Shown here piece by piece: positions 41,395 through 49,356 of a DNA stretch of 64,000 bases. How positions within the stretch are numbered: position 1 is the stretch's first letter; every line of letters starts with the position of its first letter. The notes under the pieces are model-generated. The model had not been told where the DNA came from. It made no database searches and saw only the letters and a program-made list of their open reading frames with translations. The position numbers and the translations under genes are program-made. Where the stretch lies: the NCBI GenBank assembly GCA_964548585.1, contig CAZJRS010000002.1:1-64000 (forward strand), in the 5' to 3' direction. Source of the stretch: Methanocella_A sp964548585 (lineage in GTDB: Archaea > Halobacteriota > Methanocellia > Methanocellales > Methanocellaceae).

Positions 41395-41861
41395 CTGAAA
41401 AGAGAGAGCTAAGGGTAAAGCCGATCGTCAACGGCATGGTGGTCGATCACATCACCGCAGGACAGGCCCTCAACGTGCTGAAAATTCTCGGCATCAACGC
41501 CAGCTCAAAGTACGTGGTGAGCGTCCTGATGAACGCTCCCAGCGGCGAGATGAAGGGAAAGGATGTTGTCAAGATCGAGAACCGGGAGATCGACCCTGAG
41601 GAACTGGACAGCATCGCTTTGATCGCGCCGAGGGCGACGATCAACATCATCCGGAACTACGAGGTCGTAGGTAAACACCGGGTGGACCCACCGGCGGAAG
41701 TGGTGGGTTTGGTGCGGTGCGGGAATCCGAACTGCATATCCAACACGAACGAGCCGGTAACCTCCAGGTTTACCGTCGAGAGGACCGGGGACGACGTGCA
41801 GCTACGCTGCTCGTACTGCGAGTTCGTCATCGACCAGGATATAGCGGAGCACTTGCTCTGA
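41391..41861 (+). CDS. pyrI: aspartate carbamoyltransferase regulatory subunit
   Basis: 156 residues: allosteric nucleotide-binding half (LRVKPIVNGMVVDHI) and a zinc domain with CGNPNCIS and CSYCEF, i.e. four cysteine ligands. It binds CTP/ATP and organises catalytic trimers. Coupled to pyrB through ATGA. Confidence 0.97.
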   Translation: MTEKRELRVKPIVNGMVVDHITAGQALNVLKILGINASSKYVVSVLMNAPSGEMKGKDVVKIENREIDPEELDSIALIAPRATINIIRNYEVVGKHRVDPPAEVVGLVRCGNPNCISNTNEPVTSRFTVERTGDDVQLRCSYCEFVIDQDIAEHLL

Positions 41862-41882
41862 TGAGCAAAGAGGGTATCAGGG

Positions 41883-43106
41883 ATGGAAAAAGAAGAGATC
41901 GTGAGGAAGCTCGTCTCAAGCGAGCTGAAGTTTTACCAGGTTGAAGAAGTCACAGCGACCCGTAAAGACGCTGTCGACGCCCGGAGGGCGGCAATCGAGG
42001 TGCTCACCGGGACCAGGCTGGACAACGTGGGCCACTATTCTTATGACGCTGAAACTGTCACCAAGAAGAACATCGAGAACGCGATCGGAGCGATCCAGGT
42101 GCCCGTAGGCGTAGCCGGACCTCTCACAGTCAACGGCGAGTACGCCAGGGGCGACTTCTATGTCCCTCTCGCCACGACCGAGGGCGCACTTGTCGCGAGC
42201 GTAAACCGGGGCTGCTCAGTCTGCTCTCAGAGCGGAGGGGTGAATACGATGATCTTCCAGGACGAGATGACTCGTGCTCCGGTGATAACCGTTTCCAGCC
42301 TCGCCCAGGCCAAAGAGATCATCGAAACGCTGAAGACCCCGGAGTTCATGGAAGAGATCCGGGCTATCGTCGCGACCACGACCAGGCATGGCCAGCTGCT
42401 ACGGATCGATCCCTATGTGGTAGGCAAGAACATCTTCCTGCGGTTTGCCTACGACACCAAGGATGCCATGGGCATGAACATGGTCACGATTGCAAGCGAA
42501 GCAGTCATGCACCGCCTCGAGAGTAAATTCGGTGTCCGCCATGTCACAGTTTCTAGCAACATGTGTACAGACAAGAAGCCCGCAGCCATCAACGTCATCG
42601 AGGGCAGAGGCCGGACTGTAGTGGCGGAGATCACCATACCAAGGGACATCGTAGTATCCCGGCTGAAAGCCACTCCCGAGAGAATGTGCGACGTCCACTA
42701 CCGCAAGAACTTCCTGGGATCTGCCCGGGCCGTATCCTTCGGCTTCAACTCCCACGTCGCCAACGTCGTCGCCGCCATGTTCATCGCCTGCGGCAATGAC
42801 CCGGCCCACGTGGTCGAGGGCAGCAACGCGATCACTTCTGCCGAGCTGACTGAAAACAACGACCTGCAGTTTTCAGTATCCATGCCATCGCTGCCACTGG
42901 GCACCGTCGGCGGCGGCACAAGCATCGCCACCCAGGCCGAATGCCTCTCCCTGCTGGGCGTCAAAGGCGGCGGCAACCCGCCGGGCGCAAACGCCCGCAA
43001 GCTGGCCGAGATCGTCGCATCCGCCTCGCTGGCAGGAGAGCTGTCGCTGCTCGGCGCTTTAGCGTCTCAGGACCTGGCGAGAGCTCATGCCAAGTACGGG
43101 CGGTGA
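41883..43106 (+). CDS. hmgA: class I 3-hydroxy-3-methylglutaryl-CoA reductase
   Basis: 407 residues with PVGVAGPL, the catalytic ATTEGALVASVNRGC, FDTKDAMGMNMV-like segment (AYDTKDAMGMNM), DKKPAAIN, GTVGGGT and the terminal Leu/Ala helix. It makes mevalonate for archaeal isoprenoid lipids with NAD(P)H. AGAGGGTATCAGGG precedes the ATG. Length matches class I archaeal enzymes. It begins 21 bases after pyrI and may be co-transcribed with it. Confidence 0.97.
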   Translation: MEKEEIVRKLVSSELKFYQVEEVTATRKDAVDARRAAIEVLTGTRLDNVGHYSYDAETVTKKNIENAIGAIQVPVGVAGPLTVNGEYARGDFYVPLATTEGALVASVNRGCSVCSQSGGVNTMIFQDEMTRAPVITVSSLAQAKEIIETLKTPEFMEEIRAIVATTTRHGQLLRIDPYVVGKNIFLRFAYDTKDAMGMNMVTIASEAVMHRLESKFGVRHVTVSSNMCTDKKPAAINVIEGRGRTVVAEITIPRDIVVSRLKATPERMCDVHYRKNFLGSARAVSFGFNSHVANVVAAMFIACGNDPAHVVEGSNAITSAELTENNDLQFSVSMPSLPLGTVGGGTSIATQAECLSLLGVKGGGNPPGANARKLAEIVASASLAGELSLLGALASQDLARAHAKYGR

Positions 43107-43201
43107 ATTTTCACCGCCTTAGGCTTAAGGCCATAAAAATTTCCTTTTTAGCTTTTAACTATAAACGATCGTATAAATATCTCGCAAGTGAATATCTATT
43201 T

Positions 43202-44005
43202 ATGAAGCGCAAAGCTTTCGCGGAGAAGGCGGTGAAATTGAGCGATCGTTTCATCGGCCCGATACCTGCCGTGCTCACTTTCGAGGACCCTGAAGACCTG
43301 CACCAGATGAGGGTGGCAGGCCGTTCTCTTCTCACGTGCATGAGCCTCGTACCGAAAGCAGAGCAGAAGCGGTCTGCGAACCTGACACTGAAGCAGGCCA
43401 TCCGCGCTCAGATGCAGCTTTTGGGCCGGCTGCGTGATCTGGATGTGCTCGTCGACGAGCTCGAGCGTCGGGTAGCGGTAGCCGATCCGGCGTATGCAGG
43501 GCTGTTATCTCTGTGGATGGCCGACTCCGTCCGGGAGCGGGACGCAGCCCGAACCGCACTTACCAATTCGCTGTCGACGCTATCCGTATCATTGCTTCGT
43601 TCTCAGCTGAACAGCTGGCATCGCCGTGTCCGGGAGATGAGGGGTTTCGACCCCGGCAGGCGTATCAAAAGGCTCAGAAAACGCTTTAAGGGCTCTTATG
43701 TCCTCGGGAGCGGCAGTAAATGCCCCTCGGCTATCGATGAAGCGTTTCTGGATTACCTGCACCAGGCGCGAATACGGGCGAAGAAGCTGCGGTATGCCCT
43801 CACTCTGCTTGAGACAGGCCGAAAGGGCGAACTAGATCGGATCAAAGCCCTGCAGGATCGCCTGGGCAGAGTGCAGGACCGGCGGGTCTGGCTGACGTGG
43901 CTGGAACGGTACCGGATGACGTATCCTGAAGCCGTTACAGGTGTTTCTGATATCCTCCGGGCTGAGATGACTGACCTAATCTCCGGCGAGAAGCAAACTG
44001 AATGA
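43202..44005 (+). CDS. CHAD domain protein
   Basis: 267 residues from ATG 43202, 25-30 bp after the TATA box TATAAATATC, suggesting a nearly leaderless transcript. A helical domain with conserved basic residues, DLHQMRVAGRSLLTC and LHQARIRAKKLRYALTLLE, is the CHAD signature that binds polyphosphate. No CYTH triphosphatase partner is present nearby. It may help target proteins to polyphosphate granules. Confidence 0.85.
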   Translation: MKRKAFAEKAVKLSDRFIGPIPAVLTFEDPEDLHQMRVAGRSLLTCMSLVPKAEQKRSANLTLKQAIRAQMQLLGRLRDLDVLVDELERRVAVADPAYAGLLSLWMADSVRERDAARTALTNSLSTLSVSLLRSQLNSWHRRVREMRGFDPGRRIKRLRKRFKGSYVLGSGSKCPSAIDEAFLDYLHQARIRAKKLRYALTLLETGRKGELDRIKALQDRLGRVQDRRVWLTWLERYRMTYPEAVTGVSDILRAEMTDLISGEKQTE

Positions 44006-44225
44006 TTGCTCTGTCCGGGCTCAATTAAGTAACCGATACCCGGTTTTACCATTGCAGGCCATGGATGTTCACTCTGGCGCAGAACGGCTGGCAAATGGCA
44101 TAACCCCTTCATTTCCTGTGGAAATTCAGGAGTTTAACGCCTACGGGCAGCAGGATAACCTATATTGTCAAGATAGACATATTATCTGCCGCTAAATGCA
44201 AAAATGAAATCCGGGTGATCATATC

Positions 44226-44717
44226 ATGGCTGACATTACTACCCTTGCAGTCCTCTTCCCGCTATCCATCACCTTGCATAACCTCGAAGAAGCGCTCTGG
44301 CTTCCACAGTGGTCGCAACATGCATCCCGGTTCCAGAAGCCCATCTCTAAAAATGAGTTCCACTTTGCGGTCCTAGTGATCACGATGATCGCTTACCTGG
44401 CCACCTGCTTTTTCATGTTCTTCCCGGGGGAGCGTATTTTTACATTCGTATTCGCAGGCTTCCTCGGCGCGATGATCGTTAACGCGCTATTTCCCCACCT
44501 GGCGGCCACGATTGCTCTTAGAAAATATGCCCCCGGGACTCTGACGGGCGTGTTCCTGATGATGCCAGTAAGTATCCTGCTCCTGACCCGTATGGTAAAT
44601 ACCGGGACTCTCAACGTCTACGAGATTCTACTGTCGACCATCGGCGTGGGCATACCGATGGCCGTCTCGATCCCGGTACTCTTCTGGGCAGGGCGGAAAC
44701 TGATCAGGTACGACTAA
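44226..44717 (+). CDS. HXXEE-domain membrane protein
   Basis: 163 residues, about five hydrophobic segments, with HNLEEALWLPQW near the N-terminus (the HXXEE motif) and further conserved His in EFHFAVLV. Members of PF13787 are membrane proteins of unknown function. TATA-like TATATTGTC lies 55 bp upstream. It is convergent with trmI. Confidence 0.8.
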   Translation: MADITTLAVLFPLSITLHNLEEALWLPQWSQHASRFQKPISKNEFHFAVLVITMIAYLATCFFMFFPGERIFTFVFAGFLGAMIVNALFPHLAATIALRKYAPGTLTGVFLMMPVSILLLTRMVNTGTLNVYEILLSTIGVGIPMAVSIPVLFWAGRKLIRYD

Positions 44718-44743
44718 AACATTTTTTCAATATGTTGATGCAC

Positions 44744-44768
44744 GGGGGAAATTTTTAGAAAGTTCCCC
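44744..44768. repeat. degenerate G-rich hairpin
   Basis: GGGGAA/TTCCCC with an A/T-rich centre between two convergent genes, followed by ACTTCCTGG at the trmI end. A weaker member of the hairpin family also seen at 36539 and 58613; likely a shared terminator. Confidence 0.5.
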
Positions 44769-44778
44769 GACGGTCTCT

Positions 44779-45525
44779 TCAAAACTTCCTGGCTATGGTA
44801 ATAAAGCCGGTGTGCCCTACACGGGTAGAAGGTCTTGTCCCGCGCTTGCTATATTCCATCTCGTGCTCGGTGACTGTGATGGTAATCACGTCCTGGAAGC
44901 CCTCAGTTTCCACTGCAGCGCGCACTGCCGACGCCTGCTCAAAGAACGGGGAATAGGTGGCCACAAATCCGCCCATCCGAAGCAGTTTCTTTGCCCCGGG
45001 GATCGCCAGTGCCGCATCTTGCAGGTCCAGGGTGATCACGTCAAAGGGGCCTTCGATCTTCTCCATTTCCTCCAGAATATCCGCATGCCTGACTTCTACG
45101 TTGTGTAAACCCGCCCGCTCCATGTTCTTCCGGGCATTAGCGGCAAACTGCTCGTTAGCCTCGCAGGTGACCACCTTTTTCGCGATGATACCCATATACG
45201 CGGCAAGCACACCAGAGCCAGTGCCCGCATCCAGCACCACGTCCGTAGGGCAGAGCCCGGTATATGCGATAATAGTCCCGATATCCTTAGGCATGACCGG
45301 TGCGCCCGTGCGCTTCATATGCCGGAACAGGTCTGGTGCCCTGGGCTTGATGATCGTGAACTCCTTGCCCAGGTGGGAAGCGACATAGTCTCCCCATTCT
45401 TTGCCCGTAACGGCCTTCAGGTCCACAATGCCCAGGTCAGTATGCATGGGCTTCTCATTGCCCGCCGCCGCGAAGTACTCACGGCCTTCCGCCCGCAGGA
45501 GAACCTGCTCGCCATCTTTGATCAT
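44779..45525 (-). CDS. trmI: tRNA (adenine-N1)-methyltransferase, TrmI family
   Basis: 248 residues. N-terminal beta domain, then Rossmann motifs VVLDAGTGSGVLAAYMG and VRHADILEEM, and DVITLDLQDAALAIPG, characteristic of TrmI, which methylates A57/A58 in the tRNA T loop in Archaea. GAAGGAAC stands before the ATG. Upstream and divergent-adjacent is nac on the same strand. Confidence 0.93.
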   Translation of the reverse strand: MIKDGEQVLLRAEGREYFAAAGNEKPMHTDLGIVDLKAVTGKEWGDYVASHLGKEFTIIKPRAPDLFRHMKRTGAPVMPKDIGTIIAYTGLCPTDVVLDAGTGSGVLAAYMGIIAKKVVTCEANEQFAANARKNMERAGLHNVEVRHADILEEMEKIEGPFDVITLDLQDAALAIPGAKKLLRMGGFVATYSPFFEQASAVRAAVETEGFQDVITITVTEHEMEYSKRGTRPSTRVGHTGFITIARKF

Positions 45526-45592
45526 AAGTTCCTTCGTATTCGTAAAAAATTTGTAAGTGATGCGTGTTGAACCTGACTAGATGCGGGCGCTC

Positions 45593-46000
45593 TTACGAGC
45601 TCCCGCTTAGCTTCATGATTGCTTCTGCGAGGTCGCCGCCTGCATCGACGAGCGCCTGTCTGGCCATGTCCCTGTTGACTTTAGCCTGGGTGGCTACCAG
45701 CGTGACGTCTTCTTCGAGTATTTCCACCTGCTTTTTCTCCACGGCCGGTGTGCCTGCAGCTGCTGCCTGCTGTGCAATGCTCAGCGGCCTTTCCTCGGGG
45801 GTGCCGGCAATCTGGTACGACTTCATGCCTTTTGCATCCATGACTGTGACCTGTGCGTCGTTGAAGACGATCTCCTTGTCGCCCGTCCGGATAATGACTT
45901 GCTTTACGTCCTCGATATCGTACATGTCGATGCCGAGTGATCTCATCTGCTTCTGTAGTTGCTTGGGGTTGATGCCCCTGCCGCCCATGCCCGGAAACAT
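45593..46000 (-). CDS. nac: nascent polypeptide-associated complex protein
   Basis: 135 residues: NAC domain (NPKQLQKQMRSLGIDMYDIE, VTVMDAKGMKSYQIAG) and a C-terminal UBA domain (QAKVNRDMARQALVDAGGDL). The archaeal homodimer binds ribosomes and nascent chains. AGGTGA precedes the ATG. trmI follows 68 nt downstream on the same strand. Confidence 0.96.
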   Translation of the reverse strand: MFPGMGGRGINPKQLQKQMRSLGIDMYDIEDVKQVIIRTGDKEIVFNDAQVTVMDAKGMKSYQIAGTPEERPLSIAQQAAAAGTPAVEKKQVEILEEDVTLVATQAKVNRDMARQALVDAGGDLAEAIMKLSGSS

Positions 46001-46143
46001 AGTTAATTCACCTGCTGTGGTTTATGGGTGGCATGCATTAAATATGTTTTTTAAAGATAGAGCTTTGGCATTGTGAACCCGTGGCCCTTCATGTCGCGTT
46101 TTCAGGCTCCCGGCTTTTTCACCTCGCAGACACACCTCTGCTT

Positions 46144-46353
46144 ATGACTCAAAAGAGCCATGCCAGCCCTTCTACCTGGAATTTCGACAAAGCGACTTTG
46201 TGCTTCAACTGTAACAAGGAAGCGATCCAGCGCATAGAGCTCAGGCCAGATGCTACGATCATTACCTGCATGAACTGTGGCGCCGCGAGACATTACCGCC
46301 TCAGCGGAGTCTACGTGGGAGAGACTTTCAGCGAAGATGTGGGGAACGGGTGA
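46144..46353 (+). CDS. small zinc-ribbon protein
   Basis: 69 residues from ATG 46144, chosen because it aligns with the start of its paralog at 46461; a GTG at 46081 gives a longer frame. CFNC and CMNC, 25 residues apart, form a zinc ribbon within NFDKATLCFNC..ITCMNCGAARHYRL. Function unknown. The CGCAGG/CCTGCG hairpin behind its stop may end its transcript. Confidence 0.65.
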   Translation: MTQKSHASPSTWNFDKATLCFNCNKEAIQRIELRPDATIITCMNCGAARHYRLSGVYVGETFSEDVGNG

Positions 46354-46422
46354 TGCACAGTCTACTTCAGCCGAGTGGCGCAGGCGTAGCTCTCTACCTG
46401 CGACACTAAACGCGGGAGATCG

Positions 46423-46430
46423 TTTTATAC
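46423..46430 (+). promoter_or_regulatory. TATA box before the second zinc-ribbon gene
   Basis: TTTTATAC, about 35 bp before the ATG at 46461, with GGGAG as ribosome site just ahead of the start. Confidence 0.5.
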
Positions 46431-46460
46431 ATCAGAGTTTCAAATAACAGGGAGATCGTT

Positions 46461-46844
46461 ATGATGGACGAGCCGGTGACCGGACAGCGGTGGGACCTGA
46501 AAAAGGATACTGTATGCTTCAACTGTCACAAAGGTGCCACACAGCTGATCGAGATCACCCCCGTAGAATCGCTGGTCACCTGTACGAACTGCATGGCAGA
46601 GCGGCACTACACCATCCACAAGGTCGAGGTGCCCGAAAAGCCTGGAAAGTTCGAGGGCGAAGCGTACCGGTACCAGCATCAGGTCTGGGATTTCTGCTAT
46701 GGGGCCCGGTGCGTAAACTGCGGAAACTGTGCAAAGCACGAGGTGAATGTGGACGAGAGGCGGATCAGGACTGTATGCCCAACCTGCTTCTTTACCCGCT
46801 TATATGACTTCAACATGTTCAGCGAGTCCCGGTCCCGGCGCTAG
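46461..46844 (+). CDS. zinc-ribbon protein with two metal sites
   Basis: 127 residues. The first half (CFNCHKGATQ..CTNCMAERHY) is clearly homologous to the gene at 46144; the second half adds CVNCGNCAKHEVN and CPTCFF, giving another four- to five-cysteine site. Basic C-terminus SRSRR. The pair arose by tandem duplication with extension. Nucleic-acid binding is plausible; no family name is certain. Confidence 0.65.
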   Translation: MMDEPVTGQRWDLKKDTVCFNCHKGATQLIEITPVESLVTCTNCMAERHYTIHKVEVPEKPGKFEGEAYRYQHQVWDFCYGARCVNCGNCAKHEVNVDERRIRTVCPTCFFTRLYDFNMFSESRSRR

Positions 46845-46854
46845 CGAGACGTGG

Positions 46855-47148
46855 ATGATCCTCATCGACCCGGAGACTGGCATGAGGCCGGCCCGTGTGA
46901 TCAGCCTGGGCTACCTCACCCATTTGCCGCTGCGCTTCAAAGAGACGTGCTTCGGGCTGCTCGCCGAAGGTGACCGGGATATAGTCCGGGGCTTCATCGG
47001 GTCTCTCCGGCTGGCTTTTCCATCGGGCATGATCTACCGCCGACGGTGGTACTCCATCGGAGATACGAGGACCTGCGGGAAAACGTTTACCGAAACGAGG
47101 CCCTTGCGCCGTGCCGCCTCGCAAGTGAAGAACCATAGCCAGTCCTAG
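46855..47148 (+). CDS. uncharacterised conserved-looking 97-aa protein
   Basis: From ATG 46855, ten bases after the preceding gene. The product starts MILIDPETGMRPARVISLGY and ends basic, with strand-helix alternation and no membrane segment. Codon use looks coding and operon-like spacing supports reality. I do not recognise the family. Confidence 0.5.
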   Translation: MILIDPETGMRPARVISLGYLTHLPLRFKETCFGLLAEGDRDIVRGFIGSLRLAFPSGMIYRRRWYSIGDTRTCGKTFTETRPLRRAASQVKNHSQS

Positions 47149-47201
47149 GGGACACCTTTATTTCGCTTAAGCGCTTATTGGGAAGGGTAGTGTGATTAAG
47201 C

Positions 47202-48143
47202 TTGAAGCTGCGACTCATCGATCTGGCCGGACCTGCCGGCATGGCACTCTTCATCATAGCAGTGCAAATCATCTCGCTGCTGCTTGTAGCTCCCCTGACC
47301 GAAAACAGCCTGCAGGCTTTCGAGAACCCGGAGAGCATCTGGAACCCCGTATTCTATATCGTGCTCATCATCATTTTCAGCGCAGTCCTGCTCCTCATCA
47401 TTAAGTTCAACATGCGGTGGATCATCCAGGCCTTCATGATCTTCGCGGTGTTCTCCACGATGATCTATGTGCTGTTCGCCGTAGGCATGCTGCTGATCCC
47501 GGGCGATATTACGCTGCCGGTACAGGGCATCTCCAAGGAAATCGCCGTCGCAGCCGCGGCGGTACTCCTCTCGATCGTGCTCACAGCCCTGATGATCGTG
47601 TACCCCGAGTGGTACATCGTCGACGCAGTCGGCATCATGGTAGCAGCGGGAGCCAGCGCCATGTTCGGCATCTCACTGTCAGTCATACCCACAATCATCC
47701 TGCTGGTGCTGCTCGCCGTATATGACTTCATCGCCGTATACAAGACCAAGCACATGATCAAGCTCGCAGAAGGCGTCATGGACCTGAAGCTGCCCATTCT
47801 GTTCGTTTTACCCAGAAAGCTCAGCTACTCGTACGTCCACAGCAAAACGACAAAACTCGAGCCCGGCAAGGAACGCGAAGCGTACTTCATGGGCCTCGGC
47901 GACGCCGTCATGCCCACCGTACTGGTGGTTTCCGCCAGCGCATTCCTACCGCACGTACCGGCAATCGGCATCACGAACGTACCGGCAATCGGGACGATGA
48001 TCGGCACGCTGATCAGCTACGTACTCCTCATGTACTTCGTCATGAAAGGCAAGCCACAGGCGGGACTACCGTTCCTCTGCACAGGGGCCATCATAGGTTT
48101 CCTCCTTGGATGCGCCGCAGTGGGAATCAATCCGTTCTTCTGA
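47202..48143 (+). CDS. presenilin/signal peptide peptidase family intramembrane protease
   Basis: 313 residues, nine membrane segments. Catalytic motifs are present: YD in LLVLLAVYDFIAVYK and GxGD in YFMGLGDAVMPTVLV, both aspartates intact; the final PALP-like position is read as KPQAGLPFLC. It cleaves peptides inside the membrane. A TTG at 47202 after GGGAAGGGTAG is used; ATG 47241 is an alternative. Substrates may be remnant signal peptides. Confidence 0.88.
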   Translation: MKLRLIDLAGPAGMALFIIAVQIISLLLVAPLTENSLQAFENPESIWNPVFYIVLIIIFSAVLLLIIKFNMRWIIQAFMIFAVFSTMIYVLFAVGMLLIPGDITLPVQGISKEIAVAAAAVLLSIVLTALMIVYPEWYIVDAVGIMVAAGASAMFGISLSVIPTIILLVLLAVYDFIAVYKTKHMIKLAEGVMDLKLPILFVLPRKLSYSYVHSKTTKLEPGKEREAYFMGLGDAVMPTVLVVSASAFLPHVPAIGITNVPAIGTMIGTLISYVLLMYFVMKGKPQAGLPFLCTGAIIGFLLGCAAVGINPFF

Positions 48144-48478
48144 ACTAATATTGACCCTGAGGTGCCTAAGGGATGCTATGCGACCCGGCGTAACATAAAA
48201 GCGCAGTAGCGGTAGGCACAAGTGCAGTGTCTCTGGTTGGATCCCGCTTGATCGGCCTCCTTTGACCTCTGTACCTCCTTAAACCTCCTTTTTATAACTC
48301 TCCTTTGACCTCCGTGTATCTCTCTGACCTACCTCACTTCCTCCTGTACCTCCCTTTACTCGGGGTTTTGTTTTTTCAATCGGCCCAGAAAACTCCTGAG
48401 GAAAAGGAGATACATGGAGGTTAAAGGAGGAAAAATAAAAAAGAGGTTTAAGGGCTGATCTTGCCCGTATCTCTTAAA
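48144..48478. repeat. CCTCC-rich intergenic region with inverted copies
   Basis: No gene. Plus-strand words such as GTACCTCCTTAAACCTCC and TTTGACCTCC recur at irregular 15-30 bp spacing over 48255-48360. At 48400-48440 the reverse form appears (GGAGATACATGGAGGTTAAA GGAGG, written in two parts), able to pair back. It lies between convergent genes. Confidence 0.6.
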
Positions 48479-49342
48479 TCAATCAAAGATCCGGCCTATT
48501 ATTAGTATAGCGACCGCCCCGATTGCGGCACCACTCACAAACGCGATGACCATGCCCACGAGGGCCATCCCTGTTAATATGCCACCTAACCCGAGGGCTG
48601 GCGTGGGTGTTGGCGTTGGTGCGGGTACCGCCGTAGACGTCGGTATGGGTGTCGGAGTTGGTGTAGGCGTCGACTTCATCGCTGAAGCGAGCACTATGGT
48701 AAATATGCCGTCATCTGAGGATGGCGTCGAGGTGAACGTGACGGTGTCGTTGTTCCGGGTCATGTTCGCGGGCAGGACCTGATATGTGGTGCCATCATAC
48801 CGGACAAGGTAAAATACAGATCCATTGGTTTCATTTTGAACAGCACTTGCCGGTAAAGTGAACGTCATGCTGACGGTGCCCGGCTTGAGCGCCCAGCCGA
48901 AGCTGCCTGACCTAGATATCCTGGCCGAAAACAGCGATAGAGCTTCATTCATGCCTGACGGTAGTGCATGTGTATCGTTGTAACCGAGGATGATGTCCAT
49001 GACCGCTTTTTCCGGCTTGCTGTCTAGTTCAGATGTTAACGACAGCGTGTATGTGGCGTTGCCGATGGTCGTGTTGTTGGACGCGGTGATCAACACCTTC
49101 GAGTAGTCCTTGACGTCGATGCTTCCGATGGTGGTGCCGTTGCTGGATTTGAGTTTCTCGGAGTAGGGCTGGAAAACTGGGGGAGTGTATGAAGAGCCTC
49201 CGCCTCCGCCACCACCACCGCCTCCGCCACCAGATGGCATTGGAGTTGGAACTGCTGGAGGAGCACCTATTGCTACATCTGTAATACTGCCTATAAGTAA
49301 GGTTATCAACAACAATGTCAGTAACGTTTTCAAAATTTTCAC
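48479..49342 (-). CDS. secreted glycine/threonine-rich surface protein with C-terminal membrane anchor
   Basis: 287 residues from GTG 49342, which follows GGAGG; longer frames run into the upstream gene. Signal peptide, a stretch of twelve glycines, a beta-domain rich in N-glycosylation sequons, a TPTPTPTPIPT stalk and a C-terminal membrane helix ending IIGRIFD. It starts 15 nt behind the protease gene stop, so both are one operon; it may anchor or cooperate with the protease. Confidence 0.75.
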   Translation of the reverse strand: MKILKTLLTLLLITLLIGSITDVAIGAPPAVPTPMPSGGGGGGGGGGGGSSYTPPVFQPYSEKLKSSNGTTIGSIDVKDYSKVLITASNNTTIGNATYTLSLTSELDSKPEKAVMDIILGYNDTHALPSGMNEALSLFSARISRSGSFGWALKPGTVSMTFTLPASAVQNETNGSVFYLVRYDGTTYQVLPANMTRNNDTVTFTSTPSSDDGIFTIVLASAMKSTPTPTPTPIPTSTAVPAPTPTPTPALGLGGILTGMALVGMVIAFVSGAAIGAVAILIIGRIFD

Positions 49343-49356
49343 TTTAAATCCTCCTG

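Noticed and set aside
42941..43201. N-terminal extension of the CHAD gene into hmgA
   Set aside because: The extension overlaps hmgA in another frame; the TATA box and ATG 43202 define the start.
46366..46420. GCCGAGTGG word like a tRNA-Leu/Ser D arm
   Set aside because: No acceptor, anticodon or T arm can be folded around it; only a 6-bp CGCAGG/CCTGCG hairpin is present.
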